From: Pleurotus ostreatus/Saccharomyces cerevisiae fusant
Lineage: Eukaryota; Opisthokonta
Length of the DNA stretch: 24,634 nucleotides
Reading direction: 5' to 3'
Assembly (NCBI GenBank): GCA_024196135.1
Contig: JAMQCK010000404.1
Location: forward strand, 1-24,634
The notes under the pieces: model-generated
What the model was told of the DNA's origin: nothing
The model's input: only the letters and a program-made list of their open reading frames with translations
Database searches by the model: none
Shown here: piece after piece, positions 1 to 11,744 of the stretch
Layout: the number at the start of each line of letters is the position of its first letter
Position numbering within the stretch: the stretch's first letter is position 1
Program-made: the position numbers and the translations under genes

Positions 1-66
1 CCATCCCCTCCGGGCCTTCACCATGACGCCTCTCAAGTTGTCTTCCATAGCACCTGCAAGGCCCCG

Positions 67-1942
67 CTATAGTCTGGCGCGGACGGGCTGCCAGTCCACC
101 CTCTCAACCTGCAGAGGAGGTCAGAATAGACTCGGCTGCCAAAGACAGAAAGCACGCACCATCGCAGGAGACAGGTCCTTCAAACTCGAGACCCCCATCA
201 GGCGCATCGCGGTGACGATCTCGCTCTCGAGGATGTGGACGATGCGCTTCACGCCTGCCGCGCCGTAGGCCTGCAGTCAAAGTTAGCTTCCACTCCAAGC
301 CGACTGTACAAAGTAGGCACTGACGCTTTGCGCATACAGGAATGGCCGTCCGAGGCCAACAGCAGTCGCGCCGAGACAGACCGCTTTGATAACGTCCGTT
401 CCTCTGCGCACGCCTCCGTCTAGGTAGACTGCGAGGATGGGATCAGTATTTGGGAGCAAATTCAATAGGAGATGTAGTTCTCACCTTCAACTTTGCTGAA
501 GACATCAGGATGACGCGTTCGCAGTCTGTAGAGGACTTCCAGCGGCGGAAGGGCATAGTCCAGTTGCCGACCCCCGTGGTTGGAGAGGAGGATACCGTCG
601 ACACCGGCTTCAACGGCGAGGAGAGCGTCTTCTACGCACTGGATACCCTTGACGACCACGGGCAGTGTTGTAACACTCCTCAGCCACGGGATAGTCTGCA
701 GAAATGTGAGCATCACTAACACCTGCAGAATGCGGACCCCTACCTTCTCCCAAGTCATATCCTTATCATCGTTCAGCACCAACGCACCTCCCGCCCCCCA
801 CCCATGCGCCGTCCCATCCTGCGGCTCCTCCACGTACTCAATCGGCCCACCCCTCTCCTCCTCCTCCAAATCCCACGCACTCCTGATGTCCCTCTCCCTC
901 TTACTCGGCACCACCGCATCCACCGTCAAAAAGATCGCTTTGTATCCCAACCTCTCCACCTCCCTCACCCTCTTCTCCGCAACGGCATCGTCCTTGTTCT
1001 TATACAGCTGAAAGAACAATGTCTGTCCTGGGACCGCCGCGTCCATGATCTCGGCGTATGAAAGCGAGGGCGAGGAGGACACCATCTGGATGATGCCGCC
1101 AGAGGCGCAGCCGCGGGTGATGTTGGCCTCGCCAAGGGGGTGGCCGAGGCGCGCGAGGCCGGCACCGGAAACGAAGATTGGGAGCGCGGAGGGATAGCCA
1201 AGGATGGTGGTAGATGGGTCGCAGTGGGAGACAGGGCGGAGGACGCGGGCGTGGAAGAAGAAGCGGGTGAAGGCTTGGGCGTTGGAGTAATAGGCTGACG
1301 GAGGGTGAGAACGAGGGAAGACGTTGCAGAAGGGCAGGATGACTTACAGACTTCGTCCTCGGCGGAGGAAGAGTAGTAGGTGCGGGCCTTGTGGGAGAGG
1401 ACCTTGAGCGCTACTTCCTGTGGGGTAAGAGGAGCATCATGAGCACGTACTTACGCACATACATGAAGCACTTACTTCCATGTCATGCAGGCTCAGAATG
1501 TGTGAGAGCGGTGGCTTCCACCTATGCGCCTCCGCAGACCGAATCTCATCCTTAGTTTGCTTCCTCGAGGCCTTCGCATCTTTGAGCGCATCAGCAGACT
1601 GCGCGTCCACGGGCCCTAAGTGCTTCGACGGTGGTAGGTTCTTGTCAAGTGCATCGCGAGGGTGGATGGGCTCGTACACCTGCGTCGCGTCGCGTCCGGC
1701 GTATTTAAGGATGATGTCAGGTCCACCAGGGTGTTCCTTCGGAAAGAGTAAATGGGTAAGGCGTCACGATGGCTGGGAGTAGAGCAGAGCACGCACCTGC
1801 AAGAACTCTGTCACGTCGTAGACCTTGTTATTGATGATCACCCAACACGATCTGGAGAAGCGTGAGCACGGAACCAATGCGTCTAAAGGCATGCCTACTT
1901 CGCTGAGTTATGCTCAGCCACCTGCTGCAGCGTCAAGGCCAT
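67..1942 (-). CDS. CYB2: Cytochrome b2-type L-lactate (2-hydroxyacid) dehydrogenase, FMN- and heme-b5-containing
   Basis: The protein is predicted to oxidise L-lactate or a related 2-hydroxyacid to the 2-oxoacid and pass electrons through heme to cytochrome c. Nine exons join in frame to 482 residues; introns are at 109-159, 271-324, 429-484, 696-743, 1295-1347, 1418-1475, 1737-1796 and 1852-1898. Residues 1 to about 75 form a cytochrome b5 domain with the heme motif EHPGG. The rest is an FMN hydroxyacid dehydrogenase domain with the flavin/substrate signature SNHGGRQLD (catalytic His and Arg), the FMN lysine in VVVKGIQ, and TVDA followed by KRERD. The start, ATGGCCTTG, opens directly into the b5 domain, so there is no visible mitochondrial presequence, unlike yeast Cyb2. 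The protein ends with [10 protein letters not shown]. Family and fold are secure; the exact substrate and cell compartment are inferred. Confidence 0.92.
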
Positions 1943-2273
1943 GGTGGTGGTAAGTGAAAGTGTGGGATATGGGGAACGAAACGCGCCCGTGGGGTATGCA
2001 CCCCGCGCGCGTATATGCAGCGGGTGATCGGAGGAGCGGGCCGCGGGGGGACTGTGCTCCCGCCCAACTGCCCGCTCGCGGACGGTCAGCTGAGCAGGTG
2101 TGCGCCTATACTTACGTCGGGGTGGTATCTGTGTCACGAAAAGCGACGTTTGAAGTGCTGCAGGGAGCGTGGGGTGTCTTGCGGGTCATGAGCCTAATGA
2201 GTCCCATAAAATCGTATAAATTAGACATAAATGGTACAACAAGAAACGGACAGAATATGGACGCGGGCAAGAT
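1943..2273. promoter_or_regulatory. CYB2-like upstream region and eL22 3' flank
   Basis: This 331-bp interval lies between the CYB2-like start and the eL22 stop codon, both on the minus strand. It must hold the promoter of the dehydrogenase gene and the 3' end of the eL22 transcript. GTGGGG (1989-1994) and GCGGGG (2043-2048) both fit the SYGGRG core bound by the fungal carbon repressor CreA/Mig1. The motif is short and the region GC-rich, so this is weak support for glucose repression. No further gene is visible. Confidence 0.4.
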
Positions 2274-2890
2274 CTACTCGTCGGCCTTGATCGCATCCTC
2301 GTCCTCCTCATCTGAGAGGTCATTGCTATGGGAAAGATGGACAGTGAGCACACACGTTCGGACAGTCCAATGTCAACGTACGTGATGTTGTAGAACCGGA
2401 GTTCGTAGTTGTCTTTGGTGGTGGCGACGATGCTAGGCGGAGGATGAGAGGCCATTCGAGTAACAGATGCAAACACGCTCACCGAACCCAATCCCTCAAG
2501 CCAGCCTTCTTCAAGAACTTCTTGGTGAGGTATTTGAGGTAGCGTTTCGAGAATACCACATTCGACGATACAGTGATCTTGTTCTGACCTGCTCGACCAT
2601 CAATGGATGAACGGCGCGGGGGAATGATCGGACGCACCATCCCTGATGATCTTCACGTTCGTGCCTAGGGCACCAGCTTTCCCTTCGACCTTGATGCGGT
2701 CGTGCAGGTAGTTTTCAAAGTCTGCGCCGTCAAAGACGCCGTCCGCTGCAGGCTTCGAGTAGTCGATCACATAGTTGTGCTTGGCGATAGAGCCTTTTGT
2801 GGAGCTGGAGGTGGCCTTGGGCTATCGGAGGGGAAGAATGGAGGGTATTAGCCTACTGATGATATCCAGCATAGCAGTTAACCACACCAT
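2274..2890 (-). CDS. RPL22: 60S ribosomal protein eL22
   Basis: This is a structural protein of the cytosolic large ribosomal subunit. Five exons splice to about 131 residues, the usual family length. The core includes [20 protein letters not shown], the basic segment [20 protein letters not shown] (typical eL22 RNA-binding stretch) and NYELRFYNI. An acidic tail, [15 protein letters not shown], follows, as expected for eL22. Exon 1 appears to be only the ATG (2888-2890). A GTGTGG donor follows at once, and the next exon begins PKATSSS after a GATAG acceptor, with a CTAAT branch motif inside the intron. Other introns interrupt the codons after IIRD, at DWVR and at NIT. The gene diverges from CBF5 across a 169-bp shared promoter. 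Identity is secure; the single-codon first exon is the least certain part. Confidence 0.93.
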
Positions 2891-3059
2891 TTTGGAGGGG
2901 ACAGGGGGGACGGGTTGGGGGAATGAGAAGACGGACGGATGAAAACAAGCGCCCGATCAGTAGAGTGCTCGGCAGCCGCCGACAGTGCTCGGACCGGAGT
3001 TGCCGAGGGGAACAGAAATTTTGAACTTTTGTTTTCCGACGTCCATCGCCGCCACCGCC
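2891..3059. promoter_or_regulatory. Bidirectional promoter between eL22 and CBF5
   Basis: Only 169 bp separate the two divergent start codons, so both genes must draw on this interval. It contains the 9-bp direct repeat AGTGCTCGG at 2964-2972 and 2984-2992, exactly 20 bp apart (about two helical turns). An AT-rich patch, GAAATTTTGA (3015-3024), resembles the fungal ribosome-biogenesis RRPE element. There is also a purine-rich GGGG tract next to the eL22 start. The sharing is seen directly; the roles of the motifs are inferred. Confidence 0.6.
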
Positions 3060-4745
<1,686 letters not shown>

Positions 4746-5323
4746 TTTAGCCAGCGATTTATGTAGCCGCCGATGTAGCTCTATCTTATTGTATGTTGTT
4801 GGGACTCTTGTTATACTACCTCTTGGACTCCTTTGCGTGGTTGCACTCACGAAGACTGCGTCAAACCCCACATGTGACATCAACCGTGACCAGTCACGCA
4901 TTTTTTCTGCCATGAAACCAGGGGTCCGAGGCGCGCTTGACTGGAAGGACCTCCACCCGGATGTCAATACCTAATCACTCGAGGAGCTTGTTGATCACTT
5001 CTATCGGTCGCCATACGTTCCGTATGGTGCAGGGGAATATCAGGCAGTCTGAAGCGTTACCAATTTGATGTTGCTTTGTGGCCATCGCGGGTCCTCCTAA
5101 CTTCAAGCTCGATTATTGTGGCGGCGTAAACACCGCCTAGTGCAAGGGAGAGTTCAATTCATGAAGGATACAGGATGATATCGAAGGTAACAGGGTATAC
5201 GAGCAACGAGAGTCCATCGAGTCCTTTGTGCCAGCACAACCTAGAGTCCGAATAGCATGCCGTCGTAAAGCACTTGAAGTCCACACTATGGTAAGTCCAA
5301 ACAGGCATCACCAAATCACCGCT
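4746..5323. other. Convergent intergenic region (3' flanks of CBF5 and the cupredoxin gene)
   Basis: This is 578 bp between two genes whose 3' ends face each other. It should hold both 3' UTRs and polyadenylation signals. Short open frames exist but show no conserved motif or splice structure, and I see no repeat or RNA gene. Confidence 0.5.
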
Positions 5324-6756
5324 CTACAGGACCAACGCAAACACGCCCATGACCACCGCGAGCACGGTCGCCGCGCCACCGAGCGGCATGCCCATGGCGC
5401 CATTGTCGTCGCCAGTAGTGGTAGTGTCGGAGTTGCTCGCGGCGCTGGAGGTGTTGGTCTGCTTCGCGAGCGCCTGGAAGGCGGCGAAGTCACGTGCGGA
5501 GCTCTCGTCGGAGTTGATGGCCCTGGGAGGGAGGTCAGTATGTGGAGATAGTACTGCTGGTCAGAAAACACGCACATGACCATACCCGCCGCGCAGTGGT
5601 CCGCGGGGGTCTTCTGCGAGCAGTAGACCCAGATAGGTGCGGTGTCGTTAACGGTGACATTGAAGGTCGGCCACTGGGTGGTGTCGTTGGCAACGGGGTG
5701 GCTGTCGATACGTTAGCGAGAGGTTCCCGTCGTGACGATATCCGGGCGACTCACAAGCCAGAAGAGAAGCCCGTAACATCATCCTTGGCGAGCTTGCTGC
5801 AAGGGTTGTCGAACGAGCTCTGGACGACGGAGTGGTTCTTCGATTGGCTGGAGGGGCGCCAGTCAGCCACAAAAAGACACACATCTCAAGAAGTGCACTT
5901 ACAACTCAAACACAATCGTATCCCTCGGCGCCGCCTGGACGAAAGGCGGGTCGAACGCGAGTGTGCCGTTCGCGCCAACGATAACCTTGTGCACCGCGCC
6001 TTCCAAGCTCACCGGCGTCGCCTTCGGGGACCCGTAGTACGAGCTGTACGTTGTCGTCCACGTCGACTGCTCCACCGTCACCGTCTCAGTGACTACGGAC
6101 GGCGCGACGGCGGGCGGCAACGTGATCGACGCGTTAAACGCGGCGGTGTATGTGGCGGTGGCAGCGGCGGCGGAGGTCGCGGACGCGCCGGCCTCGAGGG
6201 AGGCACCAAAGGCGAGCGCGGCGTTCTTGAAGTTGGTGAACGAGTTCGGGCCGTCGGCGGGGCAGTTGACGGCGAAGACCATGCCTGGGAGTGAGGGTAA
6301 GTGGGTGGATACAAGGGCGAGATGGGGAGAACTTACCCTTCCCGCAGTGGTTAGCTGGGGCCTTCTGCTTGCAGTACACCCAGATCGGGTTCGTGTCGTT
6401 GACGGTGATCGTGTAGGTGGGGCGCTCAGAGACGTCCTGGTCCTCAGTCACGGGCTCAAAGCCCGAATCGAAGCCGCCCTCCTTCAGCCCACAGGGGTTG
6501 GCGAAGGAAGACTGGGTGACCGTGTGGTTCTTGGGGTTGAAGTGGAAGGTGACTTGGTCGCCGACGGCGGCGTACTGCAAGGACGATGGTCAGCAAGTCG
6601 GCGACGATGGGGACAGAGATGACAAGGACGCACAATAGCTTCGGGCTCAAAGGTAAGGCTGCCGTTCGCGCCTCCGACCTGCACATCGAACATCGCGGCG
6701 GACGCGAGCGCAGGCAGGATCGCCGAAGCGGCAAAGAACTTTGTAAAGGAGAACAT
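5324..6756 (-). CDS. Secreted tandem-cupredoxin protein, probably GPI-anchored
   Basis: Six exons splice to 386 residues; introns are at 5523-5575, 5702-5754, 5848-5902, 6285-6336 and 6575-6633. A signal peptide (MFSFTKFFAASAILPALASA) precedes two cupredoxin domains, roughly residues 21-150 and 215-335. Each has a full type-1 copper ligand set. Domain 1 has His in NHTVTQSSF, Cys in WVYCKQ, and His and Met in NHCGKGM. Domain 2 has NHSVVQSSF, WVYCSQ and DHCAAGM. An Ala/Ser/Thr-rich linker joins them. A Ser/Thr-rich stretch and a hydrophobic C-terminus (MGMPLGGAATVLAVVMGVFA) suggest GPI attachment. It belongs with the fungal extracellular serine-rich cupredoxin proteins, whose function is poorly defined. 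Copper binding or surface redox chemistry is inferred. Confidence 0.88.
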
Positions 6757-7629
6757 CGTTGTCGTATGCGTTAGACTTCGCTTAGTAGAAAGTAAAGAGT
6801 ATAAGGGGGATGTCGTCAAGACGCGGAGAACGAGTGAACAGCGCGCCGGGCGAGAAAGTGGAAGGGTAAGAAAAAGCACACAAGTCCTCCGCTGAAGGGA
6901 GGAGAAGGTAAGGGGAAGAAGGTGGGAGGAATGCGATCCGAGCCATTTTCGCGGGCCTTATAAGGTCAGGGGCCGGGGACGCATGACAACGAGAACAATT
7001 GGGTGCCTGCATGTCGATGCGGGGGCATCCCATTGTGTTGGGCCGGCACGACAGGAGCTGTACCCGGCACTGCAGAAGCGGGCCCGGCACTGAATGGGTC
7101 GCCTGACAATTGGGCGGCGCCGGGACACGCGGATGCGGCCCATGATACTGGGAAATGGGCGCCCTTCTTGTGAGCGCGACGTGGTGGCAACGCAAGACGT
7201 GAATTGAATTCGGGCTATTTAGTGTGAGTCTTTGATTGGTTATCGATGCAGCCTTGGAAACGTAGAATTTCTGAGTGATGTCTTGTCTTCGGAGCGGATC
7301 CTTAGCCGCGGAGCCAGAGGAAGACAAGAAGAGCAACTGATTGCAGACGGGAGATGGAGGTGGGAAGCAGCCAATCAGAAGTTGAACCGTGGGAGAATAT
7401 CGTACACGTGCGCACATCGCGTGTCCAGCGCACGCGTCTCGATCCGAAGCCCTTTGCACTGCGACTTCAACCATCGTACACGTCTGACTGCTCTCTGCGC
7501 GCGTCGCTTGCTCTTTGGAAGCGATTATTGGCAAGAGAAAGAAGTATCTCGTCTATTGTACTGCGAATACGCGTCGGCACTGCCCCTTTCCCTCTCCATA
7601 CGTCGTTCACGCCCAGTGTGAAAACCACC
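6757..7629. promoter_or_regulatory. Divergent promoter region, cupredoxin gene and POM34-like gene
   Basis: This is 873 bp between divergent starts, with no convincing gene inside. For the cupredoxin gene on the minus strand there is CCTTATAAGG (6956-6965), which contains TATAA and is also a perfect CArG box. CCAAT boxes read on the minus strand at 6998-7002 and 7109-7113, within two copies of ACAATTGGG (6995-7003 and 7106-7114). Three CCGGCAC copies sit at 7043-7049, 7064-7070 and 7084-7090, spaced 21 and 20 bp. A plus-strand CCAAT lies near 7371, closer to the POM34-like gene. The motifs are read directly; their activity is inferred. Confidence 0.5.
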
Positions 7630-8568
7630 ATGTCCCAACAAGTATCAGCATCACCAGCCAAGCGGGCGACTGCTTCCATCACGCCTCACCGCTCGGAGGC
7701 GATTGTGCGCGTGCGCGCCAACGCCATGGCCTTCTCGGCACTTCTGATCTTGACGTGGTTGCTCCCTGTGCGTAGACCATCCTCAAGTGCGCTCTGAGTG
7801 GTTTACCGACGCGCTTCTTAGGTCCCCTCGCTTACTGTGGCAACAAGTCGACTGGCACAACATTGGTATGAAGGAGGTGGACTAATGCAACTTGGAGAAC
7901 CGCAGTTATTGCTATGTACTCTTGGTGAGTGTCATGACTATTCGCGTTGACCTGGTATTGACCTTCACATCCTTCCTCCGCAACTTTTGCATCGTCACAG
8001 AAACCCTCGCTGCTACCATTTTTGCGGTGAACCTGCTACAAGGGTTCTACGCGATCAAGTTCCCCCGACAAGCCCCTCCTCCCCCGCCAGAATCGGCAAG
8101 GAAGCAAATGCCCTTCAAATCCCCTCCACCCAGCGTCAAGCGTCCATTCAAGGATCTCACGCCGAAGGTACGGCTCCATGCACACCTCCGTCATAACCTT
8201 CTGACGTTCGCCACCCAGTCCACCCCGCAAAAGCAGCGTCCATTCTCCGCCAGCACAAATGGCACGCCATTAGGGGCAAGCTCGTCTCTTGCGTCTCTGT
8301 CGGTGACATCGCCAAGCAAGTACCCTCCTTCACCGGTGTCGACGCCATCGCGAGTGCTGCAGTACTCGGTCCCGGAGTCGCTATCTTCGACTTCGTCGAC
8401 GTTGCCACCGACACCGAGCCCCATCATGAGCGAGTACAGGAATAAGCAGCGTTCTGTGTATGGACGTGAGTTGCTTTCAGAATGGGGAATCCTCACGCGG
8501 CTAACCGACTCGCAGGGCCCATTGACGCGTCGTTCTTGCTCTCGCAGGTTGCGCCGGACGATGATTAG
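7630..8568 (+). CDS. Putative POM34-like nuclear pore membrane protein; first splice junction unresolved
   Basis: The start, accaccATGTCCCAACAAG, opens a Ser/Ala-rich N-terminus. Two hydrophobic stretches follow (AMAFSALLILTWLLP and LLLCTLETLAATIFAVNLLQ). Then comes a Pro/Ser-rich soluble region with many SPS/TPS sites and a conserved-looking end, YGRPIDASFLLSQVAPDDD. Two membrane segments near the N-terminus plus a long disordered tail suggest the Pom34 nucleoporin family; this is a resemblance, not a motif match. Introns at 7866-7905, 7925-8000, 8168-8218 and 8466-8515 are clear. Between the two hydrophobic stretches the frame breaks: removing only GTGCGTAG (7768-7775) rejoins two good coding frames, giving 237 residues. 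In-frame introns 7705-7775 or 7768-7847 give 216 or 213 residues but delete plausible protein. It lies 286 bp upstream of NUP96 on the same strand. Confidence 0.5.
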
Positions 8569-8854
8569 CCTGCCTGGATGCAGGTTCAGTTACGCCTCGT
8601 TATGATTATTGCTACGTCGCATATGCTGTTGCTATCTCGGTCTGTCTTAGGGCGTATATGTAGAAAGTAATGCTTTGAATATCCTCTTATTTATGAACCT
8701 GCTGTGCCCTTTCTCTTATGAGTGAAGCTAGTAGATTGTGGCCAAGGTCGTGACATTCGAACAAAAGGGATCACGACTGTCACAATCACGTCCGAATTTG
8801 GCAATCGTGTTTGTTGTGCTTTCTTTCTCTTTTGGACGCGTTCACGCGAACAAG

Positions 8855-11744
8855 ATGGCGCGTTTCCGAGCGTATACCACTGACAGCAGCGACGACGAGG
8901 ACGAGGAGAAGCCCACGACCCCCGCGCCTCAGCCACGCCCCGCCACGAAACCTAATGCCCGCCCTACGGTTGACACGAACATGGAGAGCGACAGCGAAGA
9001 AGACGAAAGCGAGGAAGCTGAGAGGAGCGGTGCAGTGGAGACTGAGGACGAGGAAGATGAGGACGAGGACGAGGGGGCAAAGTCCGATGGCTCGGAAGAA
9101 AGCACCTCATCTATGCGCGAAGCCGAGCTTCTGCTCACCAAAAAGCCAACAAGGAACGCGCTCGTACCAGGCGAAGACGGCGAGTTCGCGTTCGCGCACG
9201 AAGTCAATGGCAATGGGCATATGCCCCCCGGCGTCGACGCACGCAAGGTGGAGGTCATGCGCGCGTCATTCTTCGAGACTGAACGCGAGCGCGCGGCGAT
9301 GCGTGCGGCGGAAGAGCAGACTGGACGCGGGGCTCCGCGCCTGTCCCCCCAGTCGCTAAATCGCAAGCATAGCCGGGACTCAGAGGGGGACGGGCTCAGA
9401 GGGGATCCGAGGGAGGTGCGTGGAGTGATTGTTGGCGGTCATTCGATCGCTGACTGGATTGCAGCGCGCGTCGTTCGGTCACGACGTCGATTTGGTGCCG
9501 CAAAGGCCGTCGCGCAAATATGCGCGCGTATCGAGTGCGGCTTCCGCTGTCGCTGGCTGCGAGGGATACTACGCAGATGCGGGTCTTGCTATGGGCAGAT
9601 CGTTCCGCGTTAGCTGGGGACCGGGCGGCAGGCTAGTGCACCTCGGTTCACTATGTGCGCCCTCTTCACGACCGTAAGCGCCGCGCTACCACCGTTCTTG
9701 CGTCAATACTAACAATTTGCAGATCACAATCCGCCAACTCCTCCGTCGTCACAATCACCAAAGTCCCCATGTCCTCCTCCACCGAACACAACGCCCTCTT
9801 CTCCGAGACCCTCCTCAGCCACCAGCTCACGCACACGACGATCGCACCCGACGAAGACGAGGTCCCCTTCGCGAACCCGAAGAAGAGCGAACTCAAGTTC
9901 TCCACATTTGCCTCCCTCTTCGGCGCGACGGACCGCTCATATGAGGCGAACCTCTTCCGCCTGGGGCAGGCGCTCTTCGACAGCTTGGAAGAGCGGCTGG
10001 GCGCAAGCGTGCCCGCCGAGATGCGCTTCCGCATTGCCAACCTGCATAGGAAGGCTGCTTTGTCTGAATGGTTGCAGGAAGCCGTTGCGCCTGCAGTCGC
10101 AGCCGGCATCAGTGAGGGCTCGCCCACCGACCCCAAAACAGCCATCACGAACGCATTCACGCTCCTCACCGGTAATCAGGTCGAGCAGGCCTGTGACGAG
10201 GCGGTAAATGGGGGCTTTTTCAACCTTGCCACTCTGATTGCGCAAGCCGGCGGTGACGATACGTTCCGCGCGGACTTGCAGCACCAACTGCAGATCTGGC
10301 GGGAGCAGAACATCCCCATCGACGCGGCGGTGAAGCGAATATACACATTGCTTGCCGGCAGCGAGACTCTGGGCGACGGCCTCGACGTCACTGACGGCTT
10401 GGATTGGAAACGCGTGCTTGGGTTACATCTGTGGTATTTCCACCCGCCTGGCGACTCGGTCACGGACGTGTTCCGCGAGTTCAGCACTCTTAACCTGCAG
10501 CGTCCGCCACACTACCTCGAAGACGTCGACCACGCTGCGTGGACCGGTGTCTGGAGCGTACGACGGGACGTGCCAGCACCACCGGATGGTATGTACCAGC
10601 TCATCCAGCTCTACGCGGACCAGTCGGTTTCGCTGTCGCAGGCGCTCGAGCCCCTCAGCTTTTCTCCCTCACCACTCGATGTCGGCCTACTATGGCATTT
10701 GTACATCATCATCTCGAGATGTTTGCGGCAACGAGACTTGGAGGATCGCGAGGAGATCGAGCTGCCGAGCGATCACTCCGTGGATGAGGATAACGAGGTT
10801 GAGGGACATAGTCCCTCAGCAGACCTGCTCACTAGCAGCTATGCGCATCAGCTTGAGTCCGAGGGGATGTTGCAGGAGGCGGCTTTCGTATTGCTGCACC
10901 TAGAGGGGTCGCGTGGGTGGGTAGTGTGTAAATCCTCCAGAGAAGGTTGCTGACAGGTTGCACAGACGTGAGCGTGCGTTGAGAGACCTCTTGATGCGGT
11001 CAGCGCCAGCACTAGACGAATGGGCGCAGCGGGGACTCCTTGGCAGCCTGCATCTGCCTCAAGCATGGGTTCATGAAGCATTGGTCAGTCTTTCTTTACC
11101 TTCACGCCTGCACTTCGCTCATCGAGTATATTGCAGGCCACTTATGCGTTCGACAACGATGACATGTTCACCGCCTACGAGCTTTACCTTTCCGCCAACT
11201 GCCGCGATCCTGCGCATGACATCGCTGTCCGCCACCTTGCGCCCGACGCTATCTTGCGGAAAGACTACCTGCTGCTCAATGAGTTGCTCGAGCCTTTCGT
11301 CGGCAAGCCAGTTGAGGACTGGGCAATACGTGGCAAGGTATCTATGCGTTCGAACTCCCTTGTGCGTTGCGCTAATGCTTGCCGCAGATTCTCATGGACT
11401 ACGCCCACATCATGCAACGCCTCCCCCAACTCGCCGCGCACCAAGCCCGCAACGCCGTCCCCGACGCCGCCGAAGCCCTCGAGCTCGAGGACCTCTGCCG
11501 GAGCGTGCCCAAGATCCTCGGCCTCCTCCCCGACGTCTTCCGCGCGCGCGAGCCGCGTCACCGCGCCGCGCTTGAGGAGATCACGGCGGGCCTGCTCGGC
11601 GCGGTCGACCGGGTGCGCCCGGCGGCGCTCGCGCAGGTGCAGCCGAAGTTCATTGCGGAGGGCGCGAGGTTGGGGCATGTGAGGTCGATGGCGCACGATC
11701 GATTTACGAGGAGTTTGAAGGCGGTGGAGGGGGTGAGTGCGTAG
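8855..11744 (+). CDS. NUP145C: Nucleoporin Nup96/Nup145C, scaffold subunit of the Y (Nup84/Nup107) complex
   Basis: This is a scaffold subunit of the nuclear pore Y-complex. Six exons splice to 879 residues; introns are at 9416-9464, 9674-9722 (with a TACTAACA branch site), 10917-10965 (best fit), 11084-11136 and 11338-11387. The N-terminal ~90 residues are acidic and disordered. MGRSFRVSWGPGGRLVH then matches the conserved Nup96 N-terminal motif. A long alpha-helical domain follows, with LDWKRVLGLHLWYF, YQLIQLYADQS, the segment around SPLDVGLLWHLY, YAHQLESEGMLQEAAFVLLH and VRHLAPDAILRKDYLLLNELL, all hallmarks of the family. No FG repeats and no Nup98 autoproteolytic domain precede it. The gene therefore appears to stand alone, unlike fused NUP145, nup189 or NUP98-96. 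ATG 8855 (caagATGGCG) is preferred to any upstream in-frame start because of its context. Confidence 0.9.

Noticed and set aside
5542..6622. Long plus-strand open frames over the cupredoxin gene
   Set aside because: They are antisense to exons with a clear signal peptide, copper ligands and five consistent introns; their Arg/Gly/Val-rich composition is typical of shadow frames.
6782..7534. 250-codon minus-strand open frame upstream of the cupredoxin gene
   Set aside because: It runs through the promoter with the TATA, CCAAT and CCGGCAC elements, has no domain, and is rich in Pro/Ser/Arg as expected by chance here.
8738..8854. Upstream in-frame start for Nup96
   Set aside because: It adds a segment without family character; ATG 8855 has better context and the acidic MARFRAY start suits the protein.
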